Below are positions 1 through 12,148 of a stretch of 64,000 nt of DNA, piece after piece; the first letter of the stretch is position 1, and each line of letters opens with the position of its first letter. The stretch lies in the NCBI GenBank assembly GCA_030407085.1, contig CM059583.1, positions 205,962,001-206,026,000 on the forward strand, read 5' to 3'. The notes under the pieces are model-generated. The model did no database searches. It was not told where the DNA came from and saw only the letters and a program-made list of their open reading frames with translations. The DNA comes from Trichopria drosophilae (Eukaryota > Arthropoda > Insecta > Hymenoptera > Diapriidae). The position numbers were made by a program, and so were the translations under genes.

Positions 1-149
1 GGAAGCCATCACAAAAATATTAATGTAATTTTCATAACACAGAATATTATTCATCAGGGTCGCGGACAGAGAGATATTTCTTGAAATACTAACTACATCG
101 TTTTGTTCCTCGAAATCCTCGAGATCGCGCGCAATTTCAGCATCTCGCA

Positions 150-540
150 GGTAAGGTATACCAGTAGAATAGGTTGCCTTCTGGTCAGGCACCCCCCTCC
201 CCCTCCCCCTGGCGCCAGACATTGAGGTAGGCCATGGTTTGTTATGAGGTCATTGACCCCGTCTGTTCGCCGTCTGTACCTGGCAAGGTTTGATCTTGAG
301 GTAGGTCATGGTCTTTCCTCCCCCTCCCCCCTGACGGCAGCCCTTGAGGTAGGTTATGGTTTATTATGAGGTCATTGACCTCTTAAGTTCGTCGACTGTT
401 CCTGGCAAGGTCCGACCTTGAGGTAGGTCATGGTCTTCTGGCCAGACACCCCCTGAGAGATAATTGACCACGTCTGCAGACTCAGTAAGTTCGTTCTTGG
501 TGAACTTCGTGTTTTGTTTTCGTGACCTTGACCTAGGTCA
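150..540. repeat. Dispersed repeat with TTGAGGTAGGTCATGG motifs
   Basis: The phrase TTGAGGTAGGTCATGG (with small changes) recurs at about 222, 296, 343 and 418, separated by runs such as CCCCCTCCCC. The same sequence, in inverse orientation and continuing up to the (CT)n tract, is found at 37620-37998, and diverged pieces lie at 40380-40890. It has no coding capacity that I can support. It behaves as a dispersed interspersed repeat of unknown class. Confidence 0.6.
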
Positions 541-673
541 TTGTTTTTATTTTACCTACCTTCTCTTCCTGTAGCTATATATCCCCGTGCCCCTAGATTT
601 GAAGACCGTGAGATACGTTATGGTTTTGATGTTTCAAGAAATGGATTTATCCTATTTACACGAGTGCAACGGG

Positions 674-1781
<1,108 letters not shown>

Positions 1782-1989
1782 TGTAGGGTTATACATCCTT
1801 GATTTTGGTGAAATTAAATAAAAATTGCTACATACACGCTAATGTATTCGTTCTAAGTCGATCTATATCTCTTCTTTTTTAGGCTAAGTGTAGTTTTAAG
1901 ACCGCATTTTTCTTGTTCTTTTTCAATGTAATGTACGAAAAATAGATATTTGCGTTTACCGCCACTTTGTAGAGAGAAATAAGTAAAAT

Positions 1990-2095
1990 TGTATTTCATA
2001 TATCCTGACCGACCATTGTAACGGCAGGATATTGCATATATATGTCCACGGCCCATACTGGCCAGGACATTAATAAATTGGATTTCAATCAATCA
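1990..2095 (+). repeat. Probable 3' tail of another non-LTR element
   Basis: The sequence around GGCCCATACTGGCC and AATAAATTGG runs into short TCAA repeats just before the second CT tract. Short tandem repeats at the 3' end are typical of LINE tails. No coding part of that element is visible, so this is a weak call. Confidence 0.35.
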
Positions 2096-2310
<215 letters not shown>

Positions 2311-2559
2311 GTTTATTTACGTCAACGTCCCTCCATACCTACCGAATGATCGAAACAATGGCGTCATTGATATTGCCCACAATGAAAACATTTCGTTGCG
2401 AACTTGAACCAGCGGTCGAAAATCTCTACCCCGTTCGAAATAAAAGAACCATAACGAAAATGGAATGCGAGGTCTTCTCGGAACGAATAAAATAAAAACT
2501 CACATTTAATCAACTCATGTTTATTTTAAAAATAGTGTTACAATTTTTATGTTTTCGTA

Positions 2560-3502
2560 ATTCAATTCTTATAAGGATCAGGAGTTATAAGGGTTGATTC
2601 TCGGTAGCTGAGAATCGTTTCTGGGATCTTCCGCATAAAGGGGACCGACACCCCAAGGGACGAAATACCGGCGAATTTAGTAATAACAACTTTCTTTTAT
2701 TTAAAGCAATGCCAACTACAGGCCGTACAGATCGTCCGGGTATATAGGAACTAAGCCCTGTATTGATTCGCGGATTAACGTGTCGTGAAGTTTCTAAGTT
2801 CCGTGCGCGCGACTCTGACGGAGATCTTTTACGACGCGACTCTAACGGAGATCTTCTCGGTTTCGTTCACGGTGCGACTCTGCACCGAGATCTTCACTCG
2901 ATCATTAACGGGGCGACTCAGCACCGAGATCTTCTCTGGATCGTACACGGCGCGACTCTGCACCGAGATCTTCACGGCGTCATTCGCGGAGCGACTCTGA
3001 CTGGCCAATGCAATTGTCCGTTACAAGTCAGGTCGGTTTTGCGCATAATTCGGTAGCGAGGGTGTTTACGAGACACCATCAACCATGGTGTCCGATAAGA
3101 CTCGTCTTCCGCGAATCGCCGCTTTCGTATCAGATATCCATGCTTTAGTGATTCGGTGATTCACGGAACGGGCTCGAATATCTGCACGTGCAGGTTCTGA
3201 TGAGTCAATTGTTCGTTAATTCGGCCTCCTAATCTATAGCCGATGTCTTCAAATGTCACTCGATTATCGACTATAAAGGTGATTGTCGCCACGGTATGCC
3301 TTTGCATGTCTCGATTTACTATAACAATTCGGCTAACAATAGGACACCCGAATCTCTAACTTCCAACGGTTTTCTGTACGTGTGGCCCGAACGGATGGAT
3401 GACGTCGCTGTGGACATCTCAGGTGTCCGCTTTATTATTTATTAACAGGCGAATATTCCTGACTCCGTACGCTGCTACACGTGTAGCCTAGCGTCCGTAA
3501 CA
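2560..3502 (-). repeat. LTR-like block, minus orientation, 3' LTR of the element carrying the glycoprotein
   Basis: Read on the minus strand, a TGTTACGGACGC terminus begins at about 3502. The first 140 bp match the plus-strand sequence starting at 53347, and the flanking internal ends also match (a GGTGGATCG motif just before each terminus). A possible promoter (CCTATATACC) and AATAAA signal lie near 2690-2745 on the minus strand. The distal LTR border is not clear; I give an approximate limit. Position downstream of the minus-strand glycoprotein gene fits a 3' LTR. Confidence 0.5.
2806..3004. repeat. 39-bp tandem repeat inside the LTR-like block
   Basis: The phrase GCGACTCTGCACCGAGATC recurs at about 2806, 2833, 2870, 2910, 2949 and, partially, 2988. 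Spacing is mostly 39 bp. The unit contains alternating GCGACTC and GAGATCTTC words. It lies within the presumed LTR and could be an enhancer-type array. Confidence 0.75.
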
Positions 3503-4206
3503 CGCCCGGGGTTGAATAAAATTGACGATCCACCGTCAATCAACGCTCGTACAAAAAAAATCAATACGCAACTTATATTATACGCGTGACCTTCAGTTGG
3601 CTATTGTTAGTAGAAAAAATGTTACATTATTGTCTTATTGGGTCATCTTATCCATTTCAAAGTATCTTAATCTATAGTTAGTGATACATTTTTCTTATAT
3701 ATATTTATATGCGCTTAGGCGTTCGTATTGAATTACTTATAAAATGACATGTTATGACGCATCCCGTGGTGTGCATACATAAAAAAACAGCCCGCTGTAA
3801 CGTGGTCTGTGTTCGGAAGTCTATTTATATCTTATACACACTTGACACTACACATCACTAACACTGCCCATTATGCTATTGCGTATTATGTTGTCTATGG
3901 CATTGTAAAAATGCACTTCTGAGTTTTGTTACTCCATGAAGATTTGACCATTGACACCTCCATAAAACAACCAAACATTGTTGTGAATACTTCTATGTAT
4001 CATAATTGAAACACATTTATGTGAATGATAATTGAAATACTTATTGAAACATTTATTGAAATACTTATATGTATTATAATCGAGAATACTTATTGAATTA
4101 CTTATTCAAACACTTATGTGTATTATAATTGAAATGGTTATTGAAACGCTTATCTGTATTAAGTTGAAAAACTTGGTGAAATACTTGTATATATGATTGA
4201 AATTTT
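3503..4206. repeat. AT-rich region with short degenerate tandem repeats
   Basis: From 3985 to 4205 the words ATTGAAATACTTATTG and TGTATTATAATTG recur many times with changes. The rest (3503-3984) is AT-rich with no gene that I recognise. It sits between the glycoprotein pseudogene and its presumed LTR. Confidence 0.55.
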
Positions 4207-4651
4207 CATACGGTATATGGCTGGTCTCTGCTTCTCGTCGCACAAAATTTTTTTTTTATTTGAATATTATCTCTAAAGGTTAAGTTTTTTTTTTAAAAAA
4301 CAAAAAATCTTATATACGCAGAACTTCTGTATCATCTTGTTCACGTATGCTTAATATAATCATGTCGTAACGACCGTTATAACCGGATATAAGAATAAAA
4401 AATAAGTTTTTTTTTTTTTTTTGTACAACTAATGGCACATATAGACGTTCACTTTGTTGAGGCGGAATTGGATTATCTGCGTTTCGCAGCAAATCTCTAT
4501 ATCCTGGGTTAGTAGGTGGCGGAATCTCCGTTTCGTCTTTCCTTAATTCCTTCTCTCTGTCGGTTTTCCCTTTGGCGATGTGAAGCAGCAAGTTCGTAAA
4601 TGAATCCCAAACAGCTGCGACGAGAAGCAGAGACCAGCCATATACCGTATG
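4207..4651. repeat. 36-bp perfect inverted repeat, arms 4207-4242 and 4616-4651
   Basis: The left arm starts CATACGGTATATGGC and ends TCTCGTCGCA; the right arm is its exact reverse complement. The right arm lies inside the membrane-segment coding part of the glycoprotein pseudogene, the left arm about 100 bp beyond its end. No other similarity continues outward, so this looks like a local foldback duplication. Confidence 0.9.
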
Positions 4652-6143
4652 TAAGGCGTAACCATGTACGACTGTGTCAATGGCCAATTTGAAGAACCGA
4701 AATAGTAATAAAAGCATTAACAATACTGCACTGATGTTGCCAAATTTGACGAATTTGTCCCAATATATACTCCATGTTTTTTCAGAGATTGTTTTAATTG
4801 AATTTGCATCCAATAAATGACTTAACAAAATTCCTGTCCCTATCATTCCTTTCCCAGTTATGTCTCGAGCGACCGCATTTAAAATTGCTGCTCTTTCCGT
4901 AGGGAACATGATTTCTTAATTCTCCTAATGTTTTTTCGGAATATATTCCGGTAGCTCCTAAGTTCTCTAAATTTGTGTATACCCAAGAGACTCGTGTGTT
5001 GTGTTTCGACATTGTCGGTGTAATGGTTTCGACGTAGTGTGGTGTTACTTTGTACCAGACGCCGTTTAGTCCGTACATTATTGGTGCTGCCAGGTTGCAT
5101 CGTACTTGTACTCCTGTTCCGACCAAAATATGTGTACGTGGCCGTAAAAACAGACTTTGATTTACTCTGGTGACAGGAATGTCAGTGTAGCATTCCGTAG
5201 TCTGTCGAATTATTACCTCTACGGGTATGCGTTTAATAATATGAATAGCTTCACCGGCCGCCAAAGCCATGTAGCCCGGACTTTTTATTACGTTGTAGGC
5301 GAATTCGTCTGGATTTTCAGCGGCGATAGATAATCCGTTCTTCAGTACTTGTTGTTCTAAATTGCAACGTTGGACCAATAAGTCGTAATATAAGGATTTT
5401 AACTCATTGCGTATATATTTTTCGACGTAGACAAATTTGCTATTTACGTATGCAGAAATATCGACATTTTCCACTTTTATTTTCTCTACCGTTGTTATAA
5501 TGGGTCGCCTTTCTGAAAATGGTGCTATGAATAATTTTGGGTGTTCTGTCTGGAGTATTGTATATCTACATAGTTTTCGTTCATTCTTGATGGTCAACGC
5601 GAAGGGTGATATCCTGCGTTTCTACTGTTATAATTATTGGTGCGTTTTTGTTATTAGCTTCCTCCATTCGTGACGCTATTCCTTCATATAGTACGTCGTA
5701 TTTGTTAAAATCGCATGTGTCTTTTTCTAATAAATCCCAATAGGAATAACCTCGTTCTAAATCAAAACAAATTCTTTCATTTGCGGGGCATGGGGTGCCA
5801 GTCTTTAAGTGTGCATGTCCTGTTTTTGTATTTATCGTTAGTTTGTCCGTATTTAATATTATTTCTACTACTGCCTGTACCATGACATTATTCCAAGAAC
5901 CATATGGATCGGAATATTGTGCGCCGCGCCGTTGCAAGTTCCATCGCTTGTAAGTGAACCTGCTAGCATTATACTTCTGATGTTTATTTCTCTGATGTTT
6001 ATTTCTCCTGTCGATAGTTGTATTTTCGTCTTCTTACAATTCGATCTTGTCCAAATCTTTGATTCGGTTCTTATTGTTCTTTCTAAGATGATGCGTCGGC
6101 TAACCATTACTGTGACAGGGCCTCTTACTCCTAGTGGGTTCAT
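4310..6143 (-). pseudogene. Chuvirus-type envelope glycoprotein remnant (endogenous or captured by a retrotransposon)
   Basis: Four overlapping minus-strand frames (6143-5868, 5937-5581, 5597-4794, 4909-4310) together give one glycoprotein broken by frameshifts. Recognisable family features are SLTSDGTCNGA followed by YSDPYGSWNNVMVQA, LERGYSYWDLL, TECYTDIPVT, RPRTHILVGTG and NGVWYKVTPHYVE. The last frame has a hydrophobic segment (ISAVLLMLLLLF) and a cytoplasmic tail. This is the mononegavirus glycoprotein family of Chuviridae, which is known to have been captured by BEL/Pao-type LTR retrotransposons in insects. The gene reads towards the LTR-like block at 3502, which fits an env position. 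No polymerase or nucleoprotein of a chuvirus is seen. The family is my recognition from memory of its motifs; a profile search would settle it. Confidence 0.75.
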
Positions 6144-6246
6144 AGTGGACTGAGTTGGCGTCCAGAACCGTCCGGTGTGTAATATTTATGTGATTTGCCT
6201 AGTTGATCGTTTTTATTCTCAAGTGTTCTTTTTGTTATTGTATCAG

Positions 6247-6396
6247 ATAAATTTGGTTTATTTTGCTGAGGAGGACGTACCTGCCATTCAAAATGCGGTT
6301 GCACTTTCGCGAGCCCAGAAAGTTGCGGAAATGGTCTTGCTTGCAGTCCCCTCAGGTGGATTTCGCTCGGATCGTTGGGTAGATGGTGCTTTTCAA
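6247..6396 (+). pseudogene. Isolated exon, diverged relative of exon 2 of the three-exon gene family
   Basis: An acceptor (TTATTGTATCAG) precedes 50 open codons that end at a GTGAGTC donor, phase 0 on both sides. The protein has the pattern of exon 2 of the genes at 8907, 28666 and 51097: an aromatic/hydrophobic start (INLVYF), an acidic stretch, then VAEMVLLAVP, which lines up with VATQLVFVSD and VTTRLVFVAL. A possible third exon starts at about 6466 (YISDTETDSESRSPGG) but it is cut off by the transposon at 6598. Its start lies back-to-back with the glycoprotein pseudogene. Function unknown. Confidence 0.45.
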
Positions 6397-6597
6397 GTGA
6401 GTCTTTTTGACACGTTATAAAAAAGTCAAATTATTACTATATATATATATATGGGTCATTCCACGTCAGTACATCAGTGACACCGAAACAGACTCCGAAA
6501 GTAGATCCCCAGGGGGATGTACCAGCGTATCACCGTTAGACGCTAGCAACGGAATTTGACGTACTGGAATTAACTGAGGTAAGGGCACCTGAAGAAC

Positions 6598-8345
6598 AGC
6601 CGCCTCATGGATTCAGGTTGTAAACAAGATAGATAATACGGCTCAGAAACATAATACTCCTCATACTAAACAAAAAAATATATATATATATGGATCATTC
6701 CAAGTCAAATTTACAATCAAAATTTAAATTTTTTTGTAATATTTTTTTTCATAATCTAGGCGAAAAAATAAAAGATACGTGTTTTTTAATTTTAAAATGA
6801 TATTTAACATTTTCGAGTTATGATTTTTTGAAAATTAAGATCTAATAAAAACATGCAATTTTCAACTCTCTGTAACTCGAAACCATTTCAACATACGAAA
6901 AAATTTTCTAGGGATGAAAGTTTCGTTTTTACATCAGCTTTACGATGAAATCGGAAAAAAAAAATTTTATTTTTTTAACACATAATTTTCACAAATGTTA
7001 TAAACAATTGCAATTTTTTAAAAGAGCGACATGATTTTTTTTAACTTTTTTATTTTAAATATATTCCTTTAAATGTGTAATATCCTGTAAAAATTTCAAA
7101 ATGGACCGTTCCGTTCCTGTTGAGTAATTCATTTTTGTTTACCGGCATCCATGCTCGCCACGTCGCGGCCCGTTCCGAGCGCGCATGTACACCTACGGTT
7201 ATGCGCGCTTCGTAGTAATAAAACTATATAGTAAAACAAAATAAAATATTATCATTGTATAATCTCACACATAAATTTATTAAACGTCGCAAACATTTAT
7301 AATATTTTAAATAAACTGAACAAACATTTCTTTACAAGAATTTGATTAACATTTACTTAAGATGATCAGATGGCAATAACAATGTTACGCGCTTTAACAT
7401 CTCACTTCGCCTTTCGTTTCAGTCCTCGTTTGGTTTTCGTTTTCGATAAAGTGATGATGGCAAAATTTTCGCATAGAGAATATGTCTTTACTTTAAGTTC
7501 TAAATTCTCTAGTGGTTCAATGTAGTGAATTTTATGTGTGCCTGCGATTGATGTACACTTTTCAAAACGCTCTTGCAAGAATTTTGCTGCAGCGTCGTAA
7601 TCTTTCTCATCTTTGTACATATAAGACATGTTTGATTCAGATGAGTTACTCTTAGCCCATTCTTATAACTGTAGTGGCGTACTTATTTGGTTTTCGGTCA
7701 TTTGCAGACTTGCTATACGTGCCAATCTTTTCAGAGCTCGGCCTGCTCCATCACAAGGACCCTTTCCGTGGGCCGTAGGCTGAAAATGCCACACGGCCGC
7801 GACGAGCATGGATGCCGATAAACAAAAATTAATTACTCAACAGGAACTGAACGGTCCATTTTGAAATTTTTCCAGGATATTCTACACACTTAAAGGAATA
7901 TATTTAAAATAAAAAAGTTAAAAAAAATCATGTCGCTCTTTTAAAAAATTGCAATTGTTTATAAAATTTGCAAAAATTATGTGTTAAAAAAAAATAATTT
8001 TTTTTGTTCCTATTTCATCGTAAAGCTGACGTAAAAACGAAACTTTCATGTCCAGAAAATTTTTTCGTACGTTGAAATGGTTTCGAGTTACAGAGAGTTG
8101 AAAATTGCATGTTTTTATTAGATCTTAATTTTCAAAAAATCATAACTCGAAAATGTTGAATATCATTTTGAAATTAAAAAACACGTATCTTTTATTTTTT
8201 CGCCTAGATTATGAAAAAAAATATTACAAAAAAATTTAAATTTTGATTGTGAATTTGACGTGGAATGACTTATTAGTATGAGGAGTGTTATGTTTCTGAG
8301 CCGCATTATCTATCTTGTTTACAACCTAAATCCAATGAGGCGATG
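6598..8345. mobile_element. DNA transposon with about 540-bp terminal inverted repeats, internally deleted
   Basis: Sequence from about 6598 to 7135 returns as its reverse complement from about 7810 to 8345, at roughly 90 percent identity by eye, including the words GTTGTAAACAAGATAGAT at the outer end and GTTCCTGTTGAGTAATT at the inner end. The core GGTCATTCCACGTCAA motif is present in both arms. Only 700 bp remain between the arms and they hold the C-terminal part of a transposase on the minus strand. No clear target-site duplication is visible. The same transposase family occurs in the element at 23761-26352. Confidence 0.75.
7402..7803 (-). pseudogene. Transposase fragment of the HGKGPCDG family
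   Basis: Reading on the minus strand from 7803, the frame begins WHFQPTAHGKGPCDG, continues into LKRLARIASLQM, meets a TAA stop near 7665, and then runs open to 7402 with a basic tail (KTKTKRGLKRK). The HGKGPCDG box and following LKRLA match the longer protein at 24454-25410. This is the C-terminal part only, so the copy is inactive. The superfamily of this transposase is not one I can name with confidence. Confidence 0.7.
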
Positions 8346-9103
8346 CAGGAAGAACAAAAATCGTGATAAGCTGAACATTTTTCTCGATTAAAAAAGAAAA
8401 TCCTGCGAAAAGACAACAACGAGAATTTACGTACCCATCCATCAGCCACGGGTGTCCGGACTGCGAACCATGGGGAATCACGCGTAACATGTCCCTCGCA
8501 CACGACGGTCCATTCGCTCCTCATGTTCGATGACATCTCTACTGTATGAAGATTCAAGTCAAACTATGGCCCGCAATGGAGCAACCGACACGAAGAAAAC
8601 CTCCTCCTCAAGAAGGAAATCTCATCGGACACATGACTATAAACAAACTTATATGATGCTTGGGTACTTGAGAGCTTTAAGTTTGTTTATAGTCATGTGT
8701 CGGACCACAGGAAGTGTCTTCTTGCCACTTAATCTTTATCTGTTCTCGATTTGTATACATTACTCGGAATTGGTTTTTACTATCATCAGTGCTTCAGAAG
8801 AAAGAAAAAAAAAGAAGGGGAGATTTTCTTCTTGAGGAGGAGGTTTTCTTCGTGTCGGTTGCTCCATTGCGGGCCATAGTTTGACTTGAATCTTCATACA
8901 GTAGAGATGTCATCGAACATGAGGAGCGAATGGACCGTCGTGTGCGAGGGACATGTTACGCGTGATTCCCCATGGTTCGCAGTCCGGACACCCGTGGCTG
9001 ATGGATGGGTACGTAAATTCTCGTTGTTGTCTTTTCGCAGGATTTTCTTCTTTAATCAAGAAAAATGTTCAGCTTATCACGATTTTTGTTCTTCCTGTAT
9101 CGT
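8345..9103. repeat. Large imperfect palindrome (arms 8345-8620 and 8832-9103)
   Basis: The left arm is the reverse complement of the right arm, which contains exon 1 and intron 1 of the three-exon gene. The differences are few. A second, shorter palindrome lies in the spacer: the sequence at about 8625-8650 (ACACATGACTATAAACAAAC) returns inverted at about 8679-8705. The copy of this unit at 28.4 kb lacks the left arm, so the palindrome arose after or during the insertion of this copy. Confidence 0.85.
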
Positions 9104-9656
9104 GGAGACCGGGGGCCGAGGAGGAGCGTCGCTTACGACGGGATCCCGAGACCGTGGCTACCCAGCTCGTGTTTGTCTCTGATTTGGACGACGTCTCCGT
9201 TACTCGGGAGGACATAGGATCCTTTCCTTCGACTATGGTGAGTTCTTTTGTCTCTCTCCCTTTTTCCTTGGGCTTTTTTTTATTTATTATTGCTGTTTTA
9301 ATTGTTAATTTTGAATATTTTAGGTGGGCATCGTTCGTTTTAGGCACCTTGGAGTGCCCGAGGAAGCGCGGCGAGCGAGGGCATATCGAACCGTCGTGAA
9401 TTCAAGCGGGATATCATCCTCTCGGAGTTCTCCGCGGGAGGGTGTGTCGGCGACACCCTTACCTCGCTGCCCTTATGTGCCGCCTTCGTCTCCCCGTCCA
9501 TGTTTAGAAGCGACGCGGACGGTTGTTCCGCTGGCAACTAGCGGTGACGAGGATGGCGAATGTGGAAGGTTCGCGAGTGATTCTGAGTGCCTACCTAATC
9601 ATCGGCGTTCCACTGCGTGTGGGTTCCTTCCGAGTGTGTCGTGGAGAATGGAGTGA
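8907..9656 (+). CDS. Three-exon gene of unknown family, copy A
   Basis: Exon 1 8907-9008 (34 codons from the first ATG), intron with GTACGT donor and TTCAG acceptor, exon 2 9073-9237 (55 codons), intron with GTGAGT and TTTTAG, exon 3 9324-9656 (110 codons with stop). All junctions are phase 0 and the product would be 199 residues. Exon 1 has EWTVVCEGHVTRDSPWFAV, exon 2 begins LITIFVLPVSW and has VATQLVFV, exon 3 is rich in Ser, Pro and Arg. No stops interrupt it. It is convergent with the gypsy pol at 10601. The splice model is supported by the relative at 51097, whose exon 2 is also exactly 55 codons. I do not recognise the family and give no function. Confidence 0.6.
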
Positions 9657-10600
9657 GAGGAAGTGTTCTCTTTAATTAAAAAAAAATAAAAAATGTTCAG
9701 TGATATTTAACAAGTATTTTCTATTTGTTTTTCGTCGTTTATGATTCTTCCCGTGTGTGTTTTCCTTGTCTTTATCTTGTTATCTTTATCTTAACTTGCT
9801 GGTTTTTTTTTGTTACCCTTTCACCGGGTATCTACCGTCTGTGAAGGAGGTGCGTTCCGGGGAGCGTTGGTGCCCTTCCGGCGTCGTGGTGTTGTTTCAG
9901 TGCTTGTATTATGCTGTTCTGAAATCGCCAGCTAATATCTGGTCCACCGATTCTATGATTACACAACGGTGGAATGATGGTAAGTTCTAAAGATGCGTAA
10001 AAATGTAGTGCACCCTGTTATCAGGCTTTCATTTTTCCTATGTGCGCGTATGTGTCTCCTTTACGTGTGGGTTAGCCAATTGTCGAATTTTTTGTTCATT
10101 AACAATTTCTATGTCCATATATATTCGGGCGCGTATAGCTCAAATCTTTCTCTCTTCGTTCGATTTTCTCTTCGACAAGATCGGCGATGTGTGGATGTCC
10201 CCACTTCTCGGTCGTTGGGTACTTCTCATTCGGGGGGGCCGATTCTAAGATGGCGACAACTGACGACTAGTCCTCGGGACTGCTCTCCCGTCCTTCGTCA
10301 CGCGTCGAGGTTCATTTGCGAGATTTAGAGTAGGGAAGGGGTAGAGGCAGTGAGTATACTTGCAAGTCGTACTCTCTTTCTCCCTTTTACTGTTCTCTTT
10401 GTGCGTGCTGTGTTCCTTATTAACACTTGTTCGCTAATGTATTCTTATTATTTTAAGGCTAAAATATGTCTATCGTTTTGATATATATTTTTCTATATCT
10501 TATATTAATTTTCTATAAACAAATATCCATTAACTTTTTATTTATATTTTTGTTGTATCATTATCGTATATATCTTTTTTCTACATCTTATTTTAATTTC
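9657..10600 (+). other. Region between the three-exon gene and gypsy pol; possible extra exon at 9830-9979
   Basis: A stretch ending at a GTAAGT donor at 9980 encodes VKEVRSGERWCPSGVVVLF and a Trp-rich end. A possible following exon near 10180-10260 carries DVWMSPLLG. The pattern hints at another exon pair of the same kind as the three-exon gene, but the similarity is weak. The same layout is present in copy B at 29515-29990. The rest is T-rich with no gene seen. Confidence 0.3.
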
Positions 10601-11539
10601 CTATAAACAAATATCCATCAACGGGTCATGGTTCTTTTTTACTTTATCAATGTGTACTATTTTGTTTTTTCGTGCATTGATGCATAATTTTATATTTCGT
10701 GAGCCACATATTTCGATAATTTCATAGGGGCCAGTGTATTCGTCGTCAACCTTACCCTTCCGAGGTTCTTTTAATAATAATACCATTTCACCTTTGCGAA
10801 AATGGCAAATATTTAATTTTCGATCATAATATTTTTTCGACCGATGTTTCATTTGTGAGAGATTCATCGCGGCTAACGTCCGTGCTTCCGTGATTCTCTC
10901 GGTCAATGCTGCCAAATAATCGTCGTATGTAATGAGCTTCTCGCGGGTGGCGTGTGCACTTGGCAATCGTGCGTTTGTCTCTTATACAAGCTCGTGTGGC
11001 GAGTAGTTTGTCCCTTCATGAACACTCGTATTGTATGAAAACATGGCGAATTGAAGCCAAATGTCCCAATCGCTACGTTTCTCGACAAAATTCTTCAGGT
11101 AGTCGACCATCACCTGGTGACTCCTTTCTAGGCTTCCGTTGCTTTGCGGGTGGTAAGCAGATGTTACGAACGTTTTAATTTAAAAAATTTTCGCAAATGC
11201 TTTCATGATCTTTGCGATAAAGCAATGACCTTGGTCGGTAAGAATGGATACAGGGGCTCCAAAACTGCAAATAAATTGTTTTGCAAACGCCTTCGCGACT
11301 TCTACTGCTGATGCCTCCGCTAGCGGTATTCCAAGGGAGTATTTCGTGAGTATGTCTTGTATGGTTAATACATACTGATTCCCACTGTCAGTGACATCTG
11401 TTGGTCCCCATATATCAAGGGCCACTTTGTCAAACGCGTTTCGTGGTGTGTCTGTAATGACCATTGGTAACCGTGTTTTGACGCGTACGAGTTTTTTCCT
11501 TTGACATCCGGCACATCTTTTTACGTATTCCGTGAGTAG
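10601..11539 (-). pseudogene. Ty3/gypsy integrase, truncated copy A
   Basis: Minus-strand frames 11464-11180 and 10966-10601 hold integrase core (VALDIWGPTD with the first catalytic Asp, LTDQGHC with the second) and the C-terminal GPY/F-type module (DDEYTGPYEII and the final IVHIDKVK). The part with the catalytic Glu lies between the two frames and is disturbed by frameshift. The N-terminal zinc domain is cut at 11539 by the 610-bp repeat. Copy B at 30359 is more complete. Confidence 0.85.
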
Positions 11540-12148
11540 GTAAGCTATGCGGGTTCCATCACAGCGCAGTCGGTAAATGGTGGTTCTAATCCGTGCTATA
11601 CCGTCCGAGGGTAATGCAGATTGACGGCGGTCGGTAAATGTTGGTGGTTCTGACCCGTGCTATACCATCAAAGGGTAATGCAGATTGCCTACATTCGGTA
11701 AATAGTGGTTCTGAGCCTTGCTATACCACCCAAGGGTAATGCAGATTGCCCTCGGTCGGGAAATGATGGTGGTTGTTCTAACCCATGGTCGGTAAATGAT
11801 GGTGGTAGTGGTTCTAACCCGTGCTATACCAAATGGTGTGGTTCAGATCTTTACTAACTGTGATATTGGGGGTGTAGGGTTCTTGATTTTACCGTGTGAT
11901 GTCGCGCGCGTTATTTGCCCACACGTAGAACCAGTATCCTCTACCTTCAGTATGTTAGGGTCAGCTTTCTGCATTACCGACCAAAGACCTATACGAGATT
12001 TCGCATTGATCCGCTAGATGGCGCTTTATGTACATGCCTACTATGCTATCATATCGATAAATATTATGTATCTTGTGATCTCTACATTATCGATCAGTGA
12101 CCTGTACGAGATTTCACTTTGAACCGCTAGATGGCGCTTCATGTACAT
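11540..12148 (+). repeat. 610-bp repeat R, copy 1, with internal tandem units
   Basis: This block is the inverse of 27196-27809. One end is sharply defined by GTAGGTAAGCTATGCGGG. The first half has four tandem units of about 60 bp built on GGTAAATGGTGGTTCTAA and GAGGGTAATGCAGATTG. The second half holds two CCGCTAGATGGCGCT motifs. No coding capacity. Its abrupt junction with truncated integrase indicates a mobile or recombined piece. Confidence 0.85.
12011..12138 (+). promoter_or_regulatory. Two CTCF-like motifs in repeat R
   Basis: CCGCTAGATGGCGCT occurs at 12011-12025 and 12124-12138. It resembles the core of the animal insulator protein CTCF site (CTAGATGGCGC-type). Both copies are conserved in the inverted partner. 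Binding is not shown by sequence alone. Confidence 0.4.

Larger units (their letters stand above)
8651..11539. repeat. 2.9-kb duplicated unit, copy A (copy B at 28410-31293)
   Basis: The two stretches are nearly identical through genes and non-coding parts. They begin at GCTTGGGTACTTGAGAG and end at ACGTATTCCGTGA on the right. Beyond the right end, copy A meets the 610-bp repeat and copy B continues into more gypsy pol. Copy A is therefore a truncated duplicate. High identity implies a recent event relative to the other remnants here. Confidence 0.9.

Noticed and set aside
2763..3056. Protein with repeated HRDL words
   Set aside because: It is a translation of the 39-bp tandem repeat inside an LTR-like block.
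8886..8906. Upstream start giving MNLHTVEM for the three-exon gene
   Set aside because: The codon is TTG; the first ATG is at 8907 (28666 in copy B).
9757..9990. Independent small membrane protein
   Set aside because: The hydrophobic start is T-rich spacer; only the last part is exon-like.
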